A stretch of 64,000 bases of DNA from Luteimicrobium sp042670205. GTDB lineage: Bacteria; Actinomycetota; Actinomycetes; Actinomycetales; Cellulomonadaceae. The stretch lies in assembly GCF_042670205.1 (NCBI RefSeq), contig NZ_JBHUWD010000001.1, forward strand, positions 1 to 64,000. The letters run 5' to 3'. The notes below the pieces were generated by a model. That model did not search any database. It was not told the DNA's origin and worked only from the letters and a program-made list of their open reading frames with translations. Position 1 is the stretch's first letter. The number at the start of each line of letters is the position of its first letter. A program made the position numbers and the translations under genes. Shown here in pieces: positions 24,107 through 31,767 of this stretch.

Positions 24107-24958
24107 ATGACCCGCACCGGCTCCACCGACCGTCCCACAGTCCTCGTCACCGGCGGCACCGGCACGCTGGGCAGGCTCGTCGTCGAGCGGCTCCGAGCCG
24201 CCGGCCGTCCCGTCCGCGTCCTGGCCCGTCACCTGCCCGACGACGACGCCGCTCCCGGCCAGCAGGGCTCCCGCCCGGCGGGGGTCGAGTACGTCGCGGG
24301 CGACCTGGCCAACGGCGAGGGCGTCGCCGCGGCACTCGCGGGGGTGGGCGTCGTCGTGCACTGCGCCGGCAGCGCCACCGGGGACGACGCCAAGACGCGC
24401 ACGCTCGTCGACGCGGCCGTCGACGCCGGGGTCGAGCACCTCGTCCACATCTCGGTGGTCGGGGTCGACAGGATCCCCGTCCAGTCGCGGATCGACCGGG
24501 CGCAGTTCGGCTACTTCGAGGCGAAGCGCCTCTCGGAGGACATCGTGACCTCGTCGGGGCTGCCCTGGACGATCCTGCGTGCGACCCAGTTCCACGACTT
24601 CGTCGTCGACCTCACCGACCAGCTCGGGAAGATGCCCGTCGTCCCCGTGTTCGCGGGCGTGAGCTTCCAGCCCGTCGACGCGCGCGACGTCGCCGACCGC
24701 CTCACCGAGCTCGCACTCGGCGAGCCGCAGGGCCTCGTCGACGAGCTGGGCGGCCCGGCCACCTACCCGATGACCGAGCTGGTCCGCGGCTACCTGCACG
24801 CGACCGGGCGGCACCGCATCGTCCTCCCGATGCACAACCCCGGCAAGGCGGCCGCGGCCTACCGTGCGGGCGCGAACCTCACCCCCGCGCACGCGACCGG
24901 CACCCGCACGTGGGAGGACTTCCTCGCCGAGCGCTCCAGCGAGCGCGCGGCGGCATGA
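24107..24958 (+). CDS. SDR/NmrA-like oxidoreductase, ECF41 partner
   Basis: 283 residues, atypical SDR. TGGTGTLG (about residues 15-22) binds NAD(P)H; VRVLARH follows as the end of strand 2, and WTILRATQFHDFV is the substrate-side motif of this family. It is divergent from the ECF41 sigma factor; in this sigma group the adjacent oxidoreductase is the usual regulated gene. The ATG follows GAAGGAG. The reaction is unknown. Palindrome R4 starts 17 nt after the stop. Confidence 0.9.
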   Translation: MTRTGSTDRPTVLVTGGTGTLGRLVVERLRAAGRPVRVLARHLPDDDAAPGQQGSRPAGVEYVAGDLANGEGVAAALAGVGVVVHCAGSATGDDAKTRTLVDAAVDAGVEHLVHISVVGVDRIPVQSRIDRAQFGYFEAKRLSEDIVTSSGLPWTILRATQFHDFVVDLTDQLGKMPVVPVFAGVSFQPVDARDVADRLTELALGEPQGLVDELGGPATYPMTELVRGYLHATGRHRIVLPMHNPGKAAAAYRAGANLTPAHATGTRTWEDFLAERSSERAAA

Positions 24959-24975
24959 CGGCCGGTCCGGACTGC

Positions 24976-25042
24976 CGAGCTCGAGCGTTTCCGTCGAGTA
25001 CGAGGCTCTGACCCTCGATCTCGGCAAGAACGCTCGAGCTCG
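24976..25042. repeat. Nested palindrome R4 (AGCTCGAG outer arms)
   Basis: 67 bp, A-B-B'-A'. Outer arms CGAGCTCGAG (24976-24985) and CTCGAGCTCG (25033-25042) pair perfectly. Inner arms CGAGTACGAG (24995-25004) and CTCGATCTCG (25014-25023) differ in the central two bases. All spacers are 9 nt; the first is CGTTTCCGT, close to the R3 spacer. It fills the gap between convergent stops (17 nt from one, 4 nt from the other). Confidence 0.92.
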
Positions 25043-25046
25043 GCGC

Positions 25047-25643
25047 TCAGTCGTCCTCGTCGCCGACCCGGACCACCTCGACCTCGGCGCCCGGCATCGC
25101 CGCGGACAGACCTCGCGCGAACTCGGCCAGGTCCAGCCCAGGAGCACCCGGCGGGGACGGGCGGACGGTCCCTGGGTAGCCGTCCTCCTCGGCTCGGCCG
25201 GCGATCGCGGACCTCATCGCGGGGAGGCCGTAGTCCCGGATCGCGTCGACGACCACGTCGGCGACGGCCCGAGGGTCGGCATCTCGAGTCACCGTCCACC
25301 ACTGATCGACCCGCGGTGGGAGCAGGTGGCCGATTCTCACCTGCCAGGCACCCGGCGTCGACGCGTGCTGGTTCGCGGAGGGACGGGCTCCACGCCATGA
25401 CTGCTCCCTCGCGAGCTCAGCCCACGCGGCCTTCGGCACCACCGAGAGGTTCATCGTGAACTTGACCGCCTCACGCGAGCTGGAATCGCTCTTCTGGATC
25501 CCGATCTGCGCGAAGTGGTCGTCGTCGGGGAGCGTGTACGCCTGCCCGCTCCCCCTGAGCCCGAGGCGCCGCAGCTCGGGCGCGACCCGGTCGCGGAGGA
25601 TCGCCCGGAAGTGCTCCTGCGCGGTGGGCGGCGTCGGTTCCAT
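25047..25643 (-). CDS. DUF4304-like protein
   Basis: 198 residues, cytosolic, no signal or membrane segment. The N-terminal half (FRAILRDRVAPELRRLGLRG then QAYTLPDDDHFAQIGIQKS and VKFTMNLSVVPKA) has the pattern of the DUF4304 family: a helix, then strands with FTMNL. No function is known for that family. The C-terminal part ends in an acidic tail (VRVGDEDD). It has no clear Shine-Dalgarno sequence. Its stop is only 4 nt from palindrome R4. Confidence 0.72.
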   Translation of the reverse strand: MEPTPPTAQEHFRAILRDRVAPELRRLGLRGSGQAYTLPDDDHFAQIGIQKSDSSSREAVKFTMNLSVVPKAAWAELAREQSWRGARPSANQHASTPGAWQVRIGHLLPPRVDQWWTVTRDADPRAVADVVVDAIRDYGLPAMRSAIAGRAEEDGYPGTVRPSPPGAPGLDLAEFARGLSAAMPGAEVEVVRVGDEDD

Positions 25644-25704
25644 GCGCCGATGATGCACCGACCCGCCGACGCCCGCCGACGGCGGCTCAACCCGCGGGCG
25701 CTGC

Positions 25705-25771
25705 CGAGTACGAGGCTTTCCGTCGAGGACGAGCGGCGGGCCCGCGTCCTCGGTGACCACGCTCGTACTCG
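25705..25771. repeat. Nested palindrome R5 (GTACGAG outer arms)
   Basis: 67 bp, A-B-B'-A', all spacers 9 nt. Outer arms CGAGTACGAG (25705-25714) and CTCGTACTCG (25762-25771) pair perfectly. Inner arms CGAGGACGAG (25724-25733) and CGCGTCCTCG (25743-25752) pair with one mismatch. The first spacer GCTTTCCGT matches those of R3 and R4. It lies 16 nt downstream of the stop of the minus-strand gene at 25788-26231. Confidence 0.92.
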
Positions 25772-25787
25772 GCGTGAACGCACCCGG

Positions 25788-26231
25788 CTAGAGCCAGCGG
25801 CCTTCCTTCATGAGAGTTCGCCCGGCGAGCTCGTTCGCCTCGCGCCACGCCTGCACGGTCACGGGCCGGACGGCGAGGTACGCGTACTCCTGCGGCTCCT
25901 CGCGGGGGTCGAACCCGGTGGCGGAAGCGAACGCGGCAGCGGTGGCGTCGTCGGGCACGACCGGGCTCACCTCGCCACCGACGAGCACCACGTCCCGCGT
26001 GGCGCCGAACGCGAGCCGCACGCTCCCGGACCGGACGAGGTTCTGCGCCGTCGGCGACGACGCCACCGTGGACAGCAGGAACGTCTCGCCGTCCCACAGG
26101 TAGGACAGCGGGGTGAGGTACGGGGCGCCGTCGGGGGAGGCGCTGGAGACCCAGCAGTCGACGTCGCGCGCGAACCGGGCGAGGGTGTCGGCGCGGCGGA
26201 CGTCGCGCGGGCGCGGGGCAGGGACGGTCAT
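25788..26231 (-). CDS. Pyridoxamine 5'-phosphate oxidase-family flavin protein
   Basis: 147 residues with the split-barrel FMN/F420-binding fold. FARDVDCWVSSASPDGAPYLTPLSYLWDG (in parts: DCWVSSASPDGAPYLTPLSY, about residues 25-44) is the typical first strand pair, with FLLSTVASSPTAQNLVRSG after it. Such proteins bind FMN or F420 and reduce small molecules or degrade haem. Substrate unknown. The ATG follows AAGGAGC. It is 28 nt after the CHY zinc finger gene and probably in one operon with it. Confidence 0.85.
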   Translation of the reverse strand: MTVPAPRPRDVRRADTLARFARDVDCWVSSASPDGAPYLTPLSYLWDGETFLLSTVASSPTAQNLVRSGSVRLAFGATRDVVLVGGEVSPVVPDDATAAAFASATGFDPREEPQEYAYLAVRPVTVQAWREANELAGRTLMKEGRWL

Positions 26232-26259
26232 GGGGCTCCTTGAAGACGAAGGGACGACG

Positions 26260-26616
26260 TCAGTCGGCGAAGTAGAGGTGGGCGTGCGTGCGGCAGCCCG
26301 GGTTGAAAGGCGCGGCGCACCGGGAGCAGGCGTCGGACGCGCGGTACTCGGGCGTCGTCATGACGTGCCCGCAGACCCCGCACAGGGCGGACGGCTCGTC
26401 CCACGCGGACCGCGGCCGGGGCCGGGCGGGGTGGTCGGCGTCGTCCTCGTGGCACTCGAAGCACGGGTACCAGACGGCGCAGCACCAGAACCGCAGCGCG
26501 ACGACGTCGAGCGGCGACGACCAGTGGATGCAGCGGGTCTCGTCGTCGACGACGGCCCCACGCACGGGCGGCAGCGGGACCCGCGCCACGCCCGCGTGCC
26601 TACGTGCTTCCGCCAT
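26260..26616 (-). CDS. CHY-type zinc finger protein
   Basis: 118 residues with about eight cysteines and several histidines. TRCIHWSSPLDVVALRFWCC (about residues 28-47) then YPCFECHEDDADH match the CHY zinc finger, which binds three zinc ions. CGVCG and CSRCAAPFNPGC follow in the C-terminal half. Eukaryotic relatives include Hot13 and Pirh2; the bacterial role is unknown. A TAGCGT box lies 8 nt before the ATG. It is the first gene of a pair with the FMN-type protein. Confidence 0.83.
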   Translation of the reverse strand: MAEARRHAGVARVPLPPVRGAVVDDETRCIHWSSPLDVVALRFWCCAVWYPCFECHEDDADHPARPRPRSAWDEPSALCGVCGHVMTTPEYRASDACSRCAAPFNPGCRTHAHLYFAD

Positions 26617-26885
26617 GCCGACCGACGCTACCCGACCTCACGTCGAGAGCGGGGCGAGCGCAGGGCTCCGTCCACCAAGGACCCAGGGAGCGCGCACCAC
26701 CGGAGCGACCCGGTCGAGGACGTCCCGATCCGACGCTCGTCGCGAGCGCCTGCTGCGTCGGCTCGACGGCACGCAGATCGGCGAACCGCTCACCGACTCC
26801 GGGCTGATCCCTGAGACCGGGCGCCCAGCGTCGTCCGCGCACGGACGACGCCGTCGAGCAGGCGTCCCGGCCGGGCCGGCCCCGG
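26617..26885. other. Non-coding 269-bp gap
   Basis: No gene is supported. It holds a hairpin at 26830-26849 (see terminator) and GC-rich inverted bits near 26870. Short open frames across it lack start signals and resemble antisense of nothing known to me. Confidence 0.5.
26830..26849 (-). terminator. Hairpin downstream of the HelD-like gene
   Basis: GTCGTCCG (26830-26837) and CGGACGAC (26842-26849) form an 8-bp stem with a 4-nt loop, 36 nt past the stop of the minus-strand helicase gene. Confidence 0.55.
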
Positions 26886-28961
26886 TCACGTCGCTCCGCT
26901 GCCCTCCTGGGGCGCGCCGGCGAGCTCCAGGCTGACCAGGTGCTTGGTGGCGCGGGTCTGGGCGACGTAGAGGTCGCGCAGACCCGCGTCGCCGGCCGCG
27001 CGGATGCCGGCCGGGTCGACGATGACGACCGTGTCGAACTCCAGTCCGCGGGCGTCGGGCGCGGGGACGACGGTGGTGCCGGTCCCCTCCAGCGCGGTCT
27101 CCACGGCCCGCGCACGACCGGCCGCGACGACGACGCCGACCAGCTCGCCCGGCCGCTCCACCGCGAGCTCGGCGACGAGCTCGGAGAGCCGGGCCCCGAC
27201 GTCGTCGGCGGGGACGGTCAGGACGCGCGGCCGCTCGCCGTGCCGGAGGGACCGAGAGAGCCGCTGGTCCGGGGCGATCTCGGCGAGGAGCGGCTCGGTC
27301 GACTCCAGGATCTCCGCGGTGGTGCGGTAGTTGATCGTGAGCCTGTGGTGCGCGAACCCGTCGCCCACGAACGCGCTGAGCTCGTCCCAGGAGCGGACGG
27401 TCGTCGTCGGGCCCGCCTGGGCGAGGTCGCCCACGATCGTCATGGAACGGCCCGGGCAGCGGCGCACCAACGCCCGCCACTGCATCTCCGAGAGCAGCTG
27501 CGCCTCGTCGACGACGACGTGCCCGTAGACGGCCTCGGGCAGCCCGTCGACGAGCGCGCGGGCCTCGTCCAGGAGCGCGAGGTCGGCGCTGCTCCAGCCC
27601 TCGCCGGCGCTCGCGGCCAGCAGGGCGACGTCGTCGGGGGTGCCGGGGAGGGCCGCCGCCAGCGCGGCCGGGTCGCCCAGGAAGCCGCGGACGACGTCGG
27701 CCGCGCGGAGCCGCGGCCAGACCTGATCGATCGCCCGGTCGACGGCCGGGTCGTCGAGGAGCTGGTCGCGGATCGCGTCCCAGTCGATGCCCAAGCCGTC
27801 CGCGGGGGCGTCGTGCCGGGAGTCCTTCCCCGCGATGCGGTCGAGGTCGATGCCCAGCGCCTCGAGCTCGTCCTCGAAGTCGGTGACCTCCTGCGCGGTG
27901 CGCCGCTCAAGCTCGTTCACCAGGTCGTCGACGACGTGCTCGACGAACCGCGCGCGGGCGCGGTTGTGCCCTACCCCGCCCTCGAGCGCGCGGCGCCGTG
28001 CGACGTCGACGAGGGCGGCGTCGAGGACGACCGTCTCCCCGGTGGCCGTCAGCTCGAGCGGGACGCCGTCCGGCTCGTGCCGCTGCACCCAGCGCGCCAG
28101 GCCGTCGGCGCAGGCAGCGCGCCCCTTGAGCCGCGCGACCCGGTCGGGCTCGTCACGGGTTGCCTCGACGCCGACGACGTCCGGCATGGTCGCGAGCCGT
28201 ACGTCGTTCTCGCCGAGCGAGGGCAGCACGTCGGCGATGTAGGTGAGGAACCGCTGGTTCGGCCCGAACACGAGCACACCGCGGTCCGCGATGGAGGGGA
28301 ACGCGTAGAGGACGTACGCCGCCCGGTGCAGGGCGACGATCGTCTTGCCCGTCCCGGGCCCGCCGTCGACGACCATGACGCCCCGGTGGGGAGACCGGAC
28401 GATCGCGTCCTGCTCGGCCTGGAGCGTCGCCGCCGCCTCGTTCATGCGGCCCGTCCGGGCGGCGCTCAGCGCGGAGACGAGCGGCCCGTCGCCGACGACG
28501 TCCGCCTCGGTGGGTGCGGTGCCGTCGAGGACCTCGTCGGTGAGCTCGACGACCGTGCGCCCGTCGAGGCGCAGGTGCCGACGCCTCCGCACCCCGAGCG
28601 GCGCCGCGAGGGTCGCCGCATAGAAGGGCCGCGCGGCGTCGGCCCGCCAGTCGACCAGCAGCACCTCACCGGACTCCGTGCGCAGCCCGACCCGTCCGAC
28701 GTGCCACGAACCGCCCGCGCCGTCGATGCGCCCGAAGCACAGCGACTGCTCCGCCGCCCGCAGCCGTCCGACGCTCCCCGCAAGCTGCGCGACCTCCAGG
28801 TCCCTCGCGTAGAGGTCGCTCCTCTCCCCGACCGACGCGGCCATCGCGCGCTCCTGCGCCGCGAGCTTCGCACCCACCTCCGCGTCGAGACGCGCGTACA
28901 TCGCGTCGATCGACCGCTGCTCCTCCGCTACCTGCCCGACCCTGCCGAACTGTTCGCCCAT
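26886..28961 (-). CDS. HelD/HelR-like UvrD-family RNA polymerase recycling ATPase
   Basis: 691 residues. An N-terminal coiled-coil segment (EEQRSIDAMYARLDAEVGA) is followed by a superfamily-1 ATPase: Walker A GGPGTGKT (about residue 197-204), Walker B VVDEAQLLS (about 480), motif LTINYRTT (about 545) and a final QTRATKHLV. Length and order match HelD/HelR, which pull RNA polymerase off DNA and in actinobacteria confer rifamycin tolerance. The N-terminal arm reaches the secondary channel in that family. A small hairpin (28969-28983) covers part of its leader. It is a single-gene unit. Confidence 0.87.
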   Translation of the reverse strand: MGEQFGRVGQVAEEQRSIDAMYARLDAEVGAKLAAQERAMAASVGERSDLYARDLEVAQLAGSVGRLRAAEQSLCFGRIDGAGGSWHVGRVGLRTESGEVLLVDWRADAARPFYAATLAAPLGVRRRRHLRLDGRTVVELTDEVLDGTAPTEADVVGDGPLVSALSAARTGRMNEAAATLQAEQDAIVRSPHRGVMVVDGGPGTGKTIVALHRAAYVLYAFPSIADRGVLVFGPNQRFLTYIADVLPSLGENDVRLATMPDVVGVEATRDEPDRVARLKGRAACADGLARWVQRHEPDGVPLELTATGETVVLDAALVDVARRRALEGGVGHNRARARFVEHVVDDLVNELERRTAQEVTDFEDELEALGIDLDRIAGKDSRHDAPADGLGIDWDAIRDQLLDDPAVDRAIDQVWPRLRAADVVRGFLGDPAALAAALPGTPDDVALLAASAGEGWSSADLALLDEARALVDGLPEAVYGHVVVDEAQLLSEMQWRALVRRCPGRSMTIVGDLAQAGPTTTVRSWDELSAFVGDGFAHHRLTINYRTTAEILESTEPLLAEIAPDQRLSRSLRHGERPRVLTVPADDVGARLSELVAELAVERPGELVGVVVAAGRARAVETALEGTGTTVVPAPDARGLEFDTVVIVDPAGIRAAGDAGLRDLYVAQTRATKHLVSLELAGAPQEGSGAT

Positions 28962-29052
28962 GCCCCGTCTTCCGTCGCGGAAGGTCCACCATGGACTGCG
29001 CCCGGGGGAAAGACAACGTTGATCTTCGGCGGATTCTGTGGCCTCGTGACGG

Positions 29053-29349
29053 TCAGGAGCGGGCCGGGTCGGTCGCCTTCCCGTCGAGCCAGAGGGTCTC
29101 GGACGCGTCGGCGTGCGAGCCCGACGTCCCGACGTGCTTGGCGCTGATCGTCGGGCCGTTCTTCACGACGTGGACGATCGCCATCCCGTGCCCGCGGCCC
29201 AGGTCGTACTCTTCCTTGAGCCACTCGAGGACGACGCCGGCCTTCACGGACGGGTCGTCGTAGCCGCGCGCGATCGCCTCGTCGACGATCTCGCGAGGCG
29301 TCTTGCCGGTCTTCGTCTCGACGGCGTCGAGGTAGGCCTGGAATGACAT
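29053..29349 (-). CDS. DUF4287 domain-containing protein
   Basis: 98 residues. SFQAYLDAVETKTGKTPREI (residues 2-21) and ARGYDDPSVKAGVVLEWLKEEYDLGRGHGMAIVHVV (in parts: VVLEWLKEEYDLGRGHGMAI) are the DUF4287 signature. Role unknown; these small cytosolic proteins are common in actinobacteria. It lies 91 nt upstream of the HelD-like start on the same strand. Confidence 0.88.
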   Translation of the reverse strand: MSFQAYLDAVETKTGKTPREIVDEAIARGYDDPSVKAGVVLEWLKEEYDLGRGHGMAIVHVVKNGPTISAKHVGTSGSHADASETLWLDGKATDPARS

Positions 29350-29413
29350 GGGTGGATCCTCTGCTCGGGTCGGGCCACGCGGTGCGCGTCGCCGCTTCAC
29401 CTGGTCCGACCTG

Positions 29414-29445
29414 CGTCGTCGCCTCAACTCATCGCTGCGACGACG
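29414..29445 (-). terminator. Hairpin downstream of hut operon
   Basis: CGTCGTCGC (29414-29422) and GCGACGACG (29437-29445) form a 9-bp stem with a 14-nt loop, 37 nt after the hutI stop on the minus strand. Probable terminator of the hut transcript. Confidence 0.6.
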
Positions 29446-29482
29446 TGCCGGCTCGAGGCCGTGCCTTCTCGACGACGGAGCG

Positions 29483-30631
29483 CTACGCGACCGGCCGACC
29501 TCCGACGACGGTCTCCCGCACCAGCGGTACGCCCGGCCGGTAGGCGAGGTGCACGGCCGACGGCGCGTCGAGCACCGCGTAGTCCGCGCGCGCGCCGACG
29601 CGCAGGTGCCCGACGTCGTCCCGGCGCAAGGACGCCGCTCCCCCGGCCGTCGCGGACCAGAGCGCCTCGCGCGGCGTCAGCCGCAGCTCGCGCACGCCGA
29701 GCGCGACCACGAACGGCATCGACGACGTGTAGCTGCTGCCCGGGTTGCAGTCGGTCGCGAGCGCGACGGTGACGCCGGCGTCCACCAGGCGGCGCGCGTC
29801 GGGGTAGGGCGCGCGGCTCGAGAACTCGACGCCCGGGAGCAGCCCGGCGACGGTCCCGCTGGAGGCGAGCGCGTCGACGTCCGCGTCGGTGAGGTAGGTG
29901 CAGTGGTCGGCGGACGCGGCCCCGACCTCGCACGCGACCTGCACCCCCGGCCCGTACCCGAGCTGGTTCGCGTGGACGCGCGGCGCGAGACCTGTGGCGA
30001 TCCCGGCCCGCAGGACGGCGCGCGCGGCGTCCGCGTCGAACGCGCCCTTCTCGCAGAACACGTCGACCCAGCGGGCGTGCGGCGCGCACGCGTCGAGCAT
30101 CGGGCCGGTGACGAGGTCGACGTACTCGGCCACGTCGCTCCCCGACGGCACGACGTGCGCCCCGAGGTACGTGGTCTCGTCGGTGTGGCGGCGCGCGATC
30201 CGGAGGGCGCGCTCCTCGTCGTGGACCGTGAGGCCGTAGCCGCTCTTGATCTCGACGGTCGTCGTGCCCTGGCGGTGCATCTCGGACAGGTGCCGCCGGA
30301 CGCCGGCGTCGAGCTCGTGGTCGGCGGCCGCGCGGGTCGCGTCGACCGTCGTGCGGATGCCGCCCGCCCGGTACGGCTCGCCGGCCATGCGGGCCTCGAA
30401 CTCGGCGGACCTGTCCCCCGCGAACACGAGGTGCGTGTGCGAGTCGACGAAGCCGGGGATCACTGCGGCGCCGCCGACGTCGTCGCGCTCGTCCGCGTCG
30501 GGAGCGTCCGCGGCCGCGCCCCACCAGGCGATCCGTCCGTCCTCGACGACGAACGCCGCGCCCGCGAGCACGGGCCGCTCGGCGTCCCAGGTGGTGAGCT
30601 CACCGATCCCGGTCACGAGGCGCGCGGTCAC
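29483..30631 (-). CDS. hutI: Imidazolonepropionase
   Basis: 382 residues, amidohydrolase superfamily. Metal ligands are in DSHTHLVFAGDRSAEFEARM (in part: DSHTHLVFAGD, about residues 60-70), HANQLGYGPG (about 245), DHCTYLT and ATDCNPGSSYTSSMP. It opens the imidazolone ring to N-formimidoylglutamate in histidine breakdown. The GTG start overlaps the TGA of hutF (GTGA), showing translational coupling. It is the last gene of the hut operon. Slightly shorter than the usual 400 residues but complete in motifs. Confidence 0.95.
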   Translation of the reverse strand: MTARLVTGIGELTTWDAERPVLAGAAFVVEDGRIAWWGAAADAPDADERDDVGGAAVIPGFVDSHTHLVFAGDRSAEFEARMAGEPYRAGGIRTTVDATRAAADHELDAGVRRHLSEMHRQGTTTVEIKSGYGLTVHDEERALRIARRHTDETTYLGAHVVPSGSDVAEYVDLVTGPMLDACAPHARWVDVFCEKGAFDADAARAVLRAGIATGLAPRVHANQLGYGPGVQVACEVGAASADHCTYLTDADVDALASSGTVAGLLPGVEFSSRAPYPDARRLVDAGVTVALATDCNPGSSYTSSMPFVVALGVRELRLTPREALWSATAGGAASLRRDDVGHLRVGARADYAVLDAPSAVHLAYRPGVPLVRETVVGGRPVA

Positions 30632-31767
30632 ACGCGCTCCCAGATCGCGTCGACCGCGGCGGCCAGGTCGGCGGCCACGCGGCCCGGGTCGAGGTCCGGC
30701 GGCGGGACGACGTCGGTGGCGGTCGCGGCCCACAGCGGCTCGGTCGCGCCCGCGGTCCGGACGGAGCCCGTGGCGAGCTCGAACGCGTCGGCGCCCGCCG
30801 CGAGCACGGGGTCGAAGCCCAGCGAGGCGTACCCGTCGGTCGTCGCCGCGCGGCGCAGCGCGTCCGCCGACCACGACCCGCGGCGCCCGCTCGCCAGCCT
30901 CTCGTGCAGCTCCACCGAACGCGCCTCCACGAACGGGTCGATGACCGTGTTGCTGTCCGACCCCAGCGTGGCCCGCACCCCTGCGTCCCGCAGCGCGACG
31001 CTCGGGCCGATCCCGTCCGCGAGCTCGGCCTCCGTCGTCGGGCACAGGCAGACCGTGGCACCGGACGCGCCCAGGGTCGCGACGTCGTCGGGCGTGAGGT
31101 GTGTGGCGTGGACGGCGGTGGTGCGCGGGGACCAGACGCCCGCGTCCGCCAGCAGCGCGACGGGCGTGCGGCCCGTGGCCGCGAGGCACGCGGCGTTCTC
31201 GGCGGGCTGTTCGGACACGTGGACGTGCAGGGGCGCGTCGGACAGCGCCCCCGCGACCGTGGCCAGGTCGGCCTCGGGCACGGCCCGCACGGAATGGATC
31301 GCCGCCCCCACGACGACGGCGCCCGCCTCCGCGTACCGCGCCGCCAGGTCCCGGGTCCGCTCCGCCCAGGCGTCGACGGTGCCGTCGGAGAACCGGCGCT
31401 GCACGGGGTGGAGCGGCTCGTCGTCGAAGCCGGCGCGCAGGTAGCAGGTGTCGAGCAGGCAGAGCCGCATGCCGACGTCGTGGGCGGCGTCGACGAGCGC
31501 GTCGGCCATCGCGTGCCGGTCCGCGTAGGGCGTGCCGCCGGGGGCGTGGTGCACGTAGTGGAACTCGCCGACCGCGCCGATGCCCGCGAGGCGCATCTCG
31601 GCGTAGGTCGCGCGGGCGAGGGCGTGCAGGAGGTCCGGATCGAGGACGCCCGCGACCGCGTACATGCGGTCGCGCCAGGCCCAGAACGTGTCGCCGCCGA
31701 CCTCGCGCCCGCGCAGCGCGCGGTGGAACACGTGGCTGTGGCAGTTCGCGAAGGCGGCGTGCTTCAT
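30628..31767 (-). CDS. hutF: Formimidoylglutamate deiminase lacking the N-terminal beta domain
   Basis: 379 residues. It starts directly with AAFANCHSHVFHRALRG (metal-binding HSH at about residues 10-12), followed by EFHYVHH, HVHVSEQPAEN, HATHLTPDD and LGSDSNTVID, as in HutF. Typical HutF proteins have about 50-60 residues of beta-sandwich before this point (total about 450); here that part is absent and cannot be recovered upstream because the preceding frame is the M20 gene. The ATG overlaps the M20 stop as ATGA, so the short start seems genuine. It should convert N-formimidoylglutamate to N-formylglutamate, releasing ammonia; activity without the N-domain is uncertain. Confidence 0.88.
   Translation of the reverse strand: MKHAAFANCHSHVFHRALRGREVGGDTFWAWRDRMYAVAGVLDPDLLHALARATYAEMRLAGIGAVGEFHYVHHAPGGTPYADRHAMADALVDAAHDVGMRLCLLDTCYLRAGFDDEPLHPVQRRFSDGTVDAWAERTRDLAARYAEAGAVVVGAAIHSVRAVPEADLATVAGALSDAPLHVHVSEQPAENAACLAATGRTPVALLADAGVWSPRTTAVHATHLTPDDVATLGASGATVCLCPTTEAELADGIGPSVALRDAGVRATLGSDSNTVIDPFVEARSVELHERLASGRRGSWSADALRRAATTDGYASLGFDPVLAAGADAFELATGSVRTAGATEPLWAATATDVVPPPDLDPGRVAADLAAAVDAIWERV

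Noticed and set aside
26617..26885. Short ORFs in the gap between CHY and HelD-like genes
   Set aside because: No ribosome site, no recognisable domain and no consistent codon bias.
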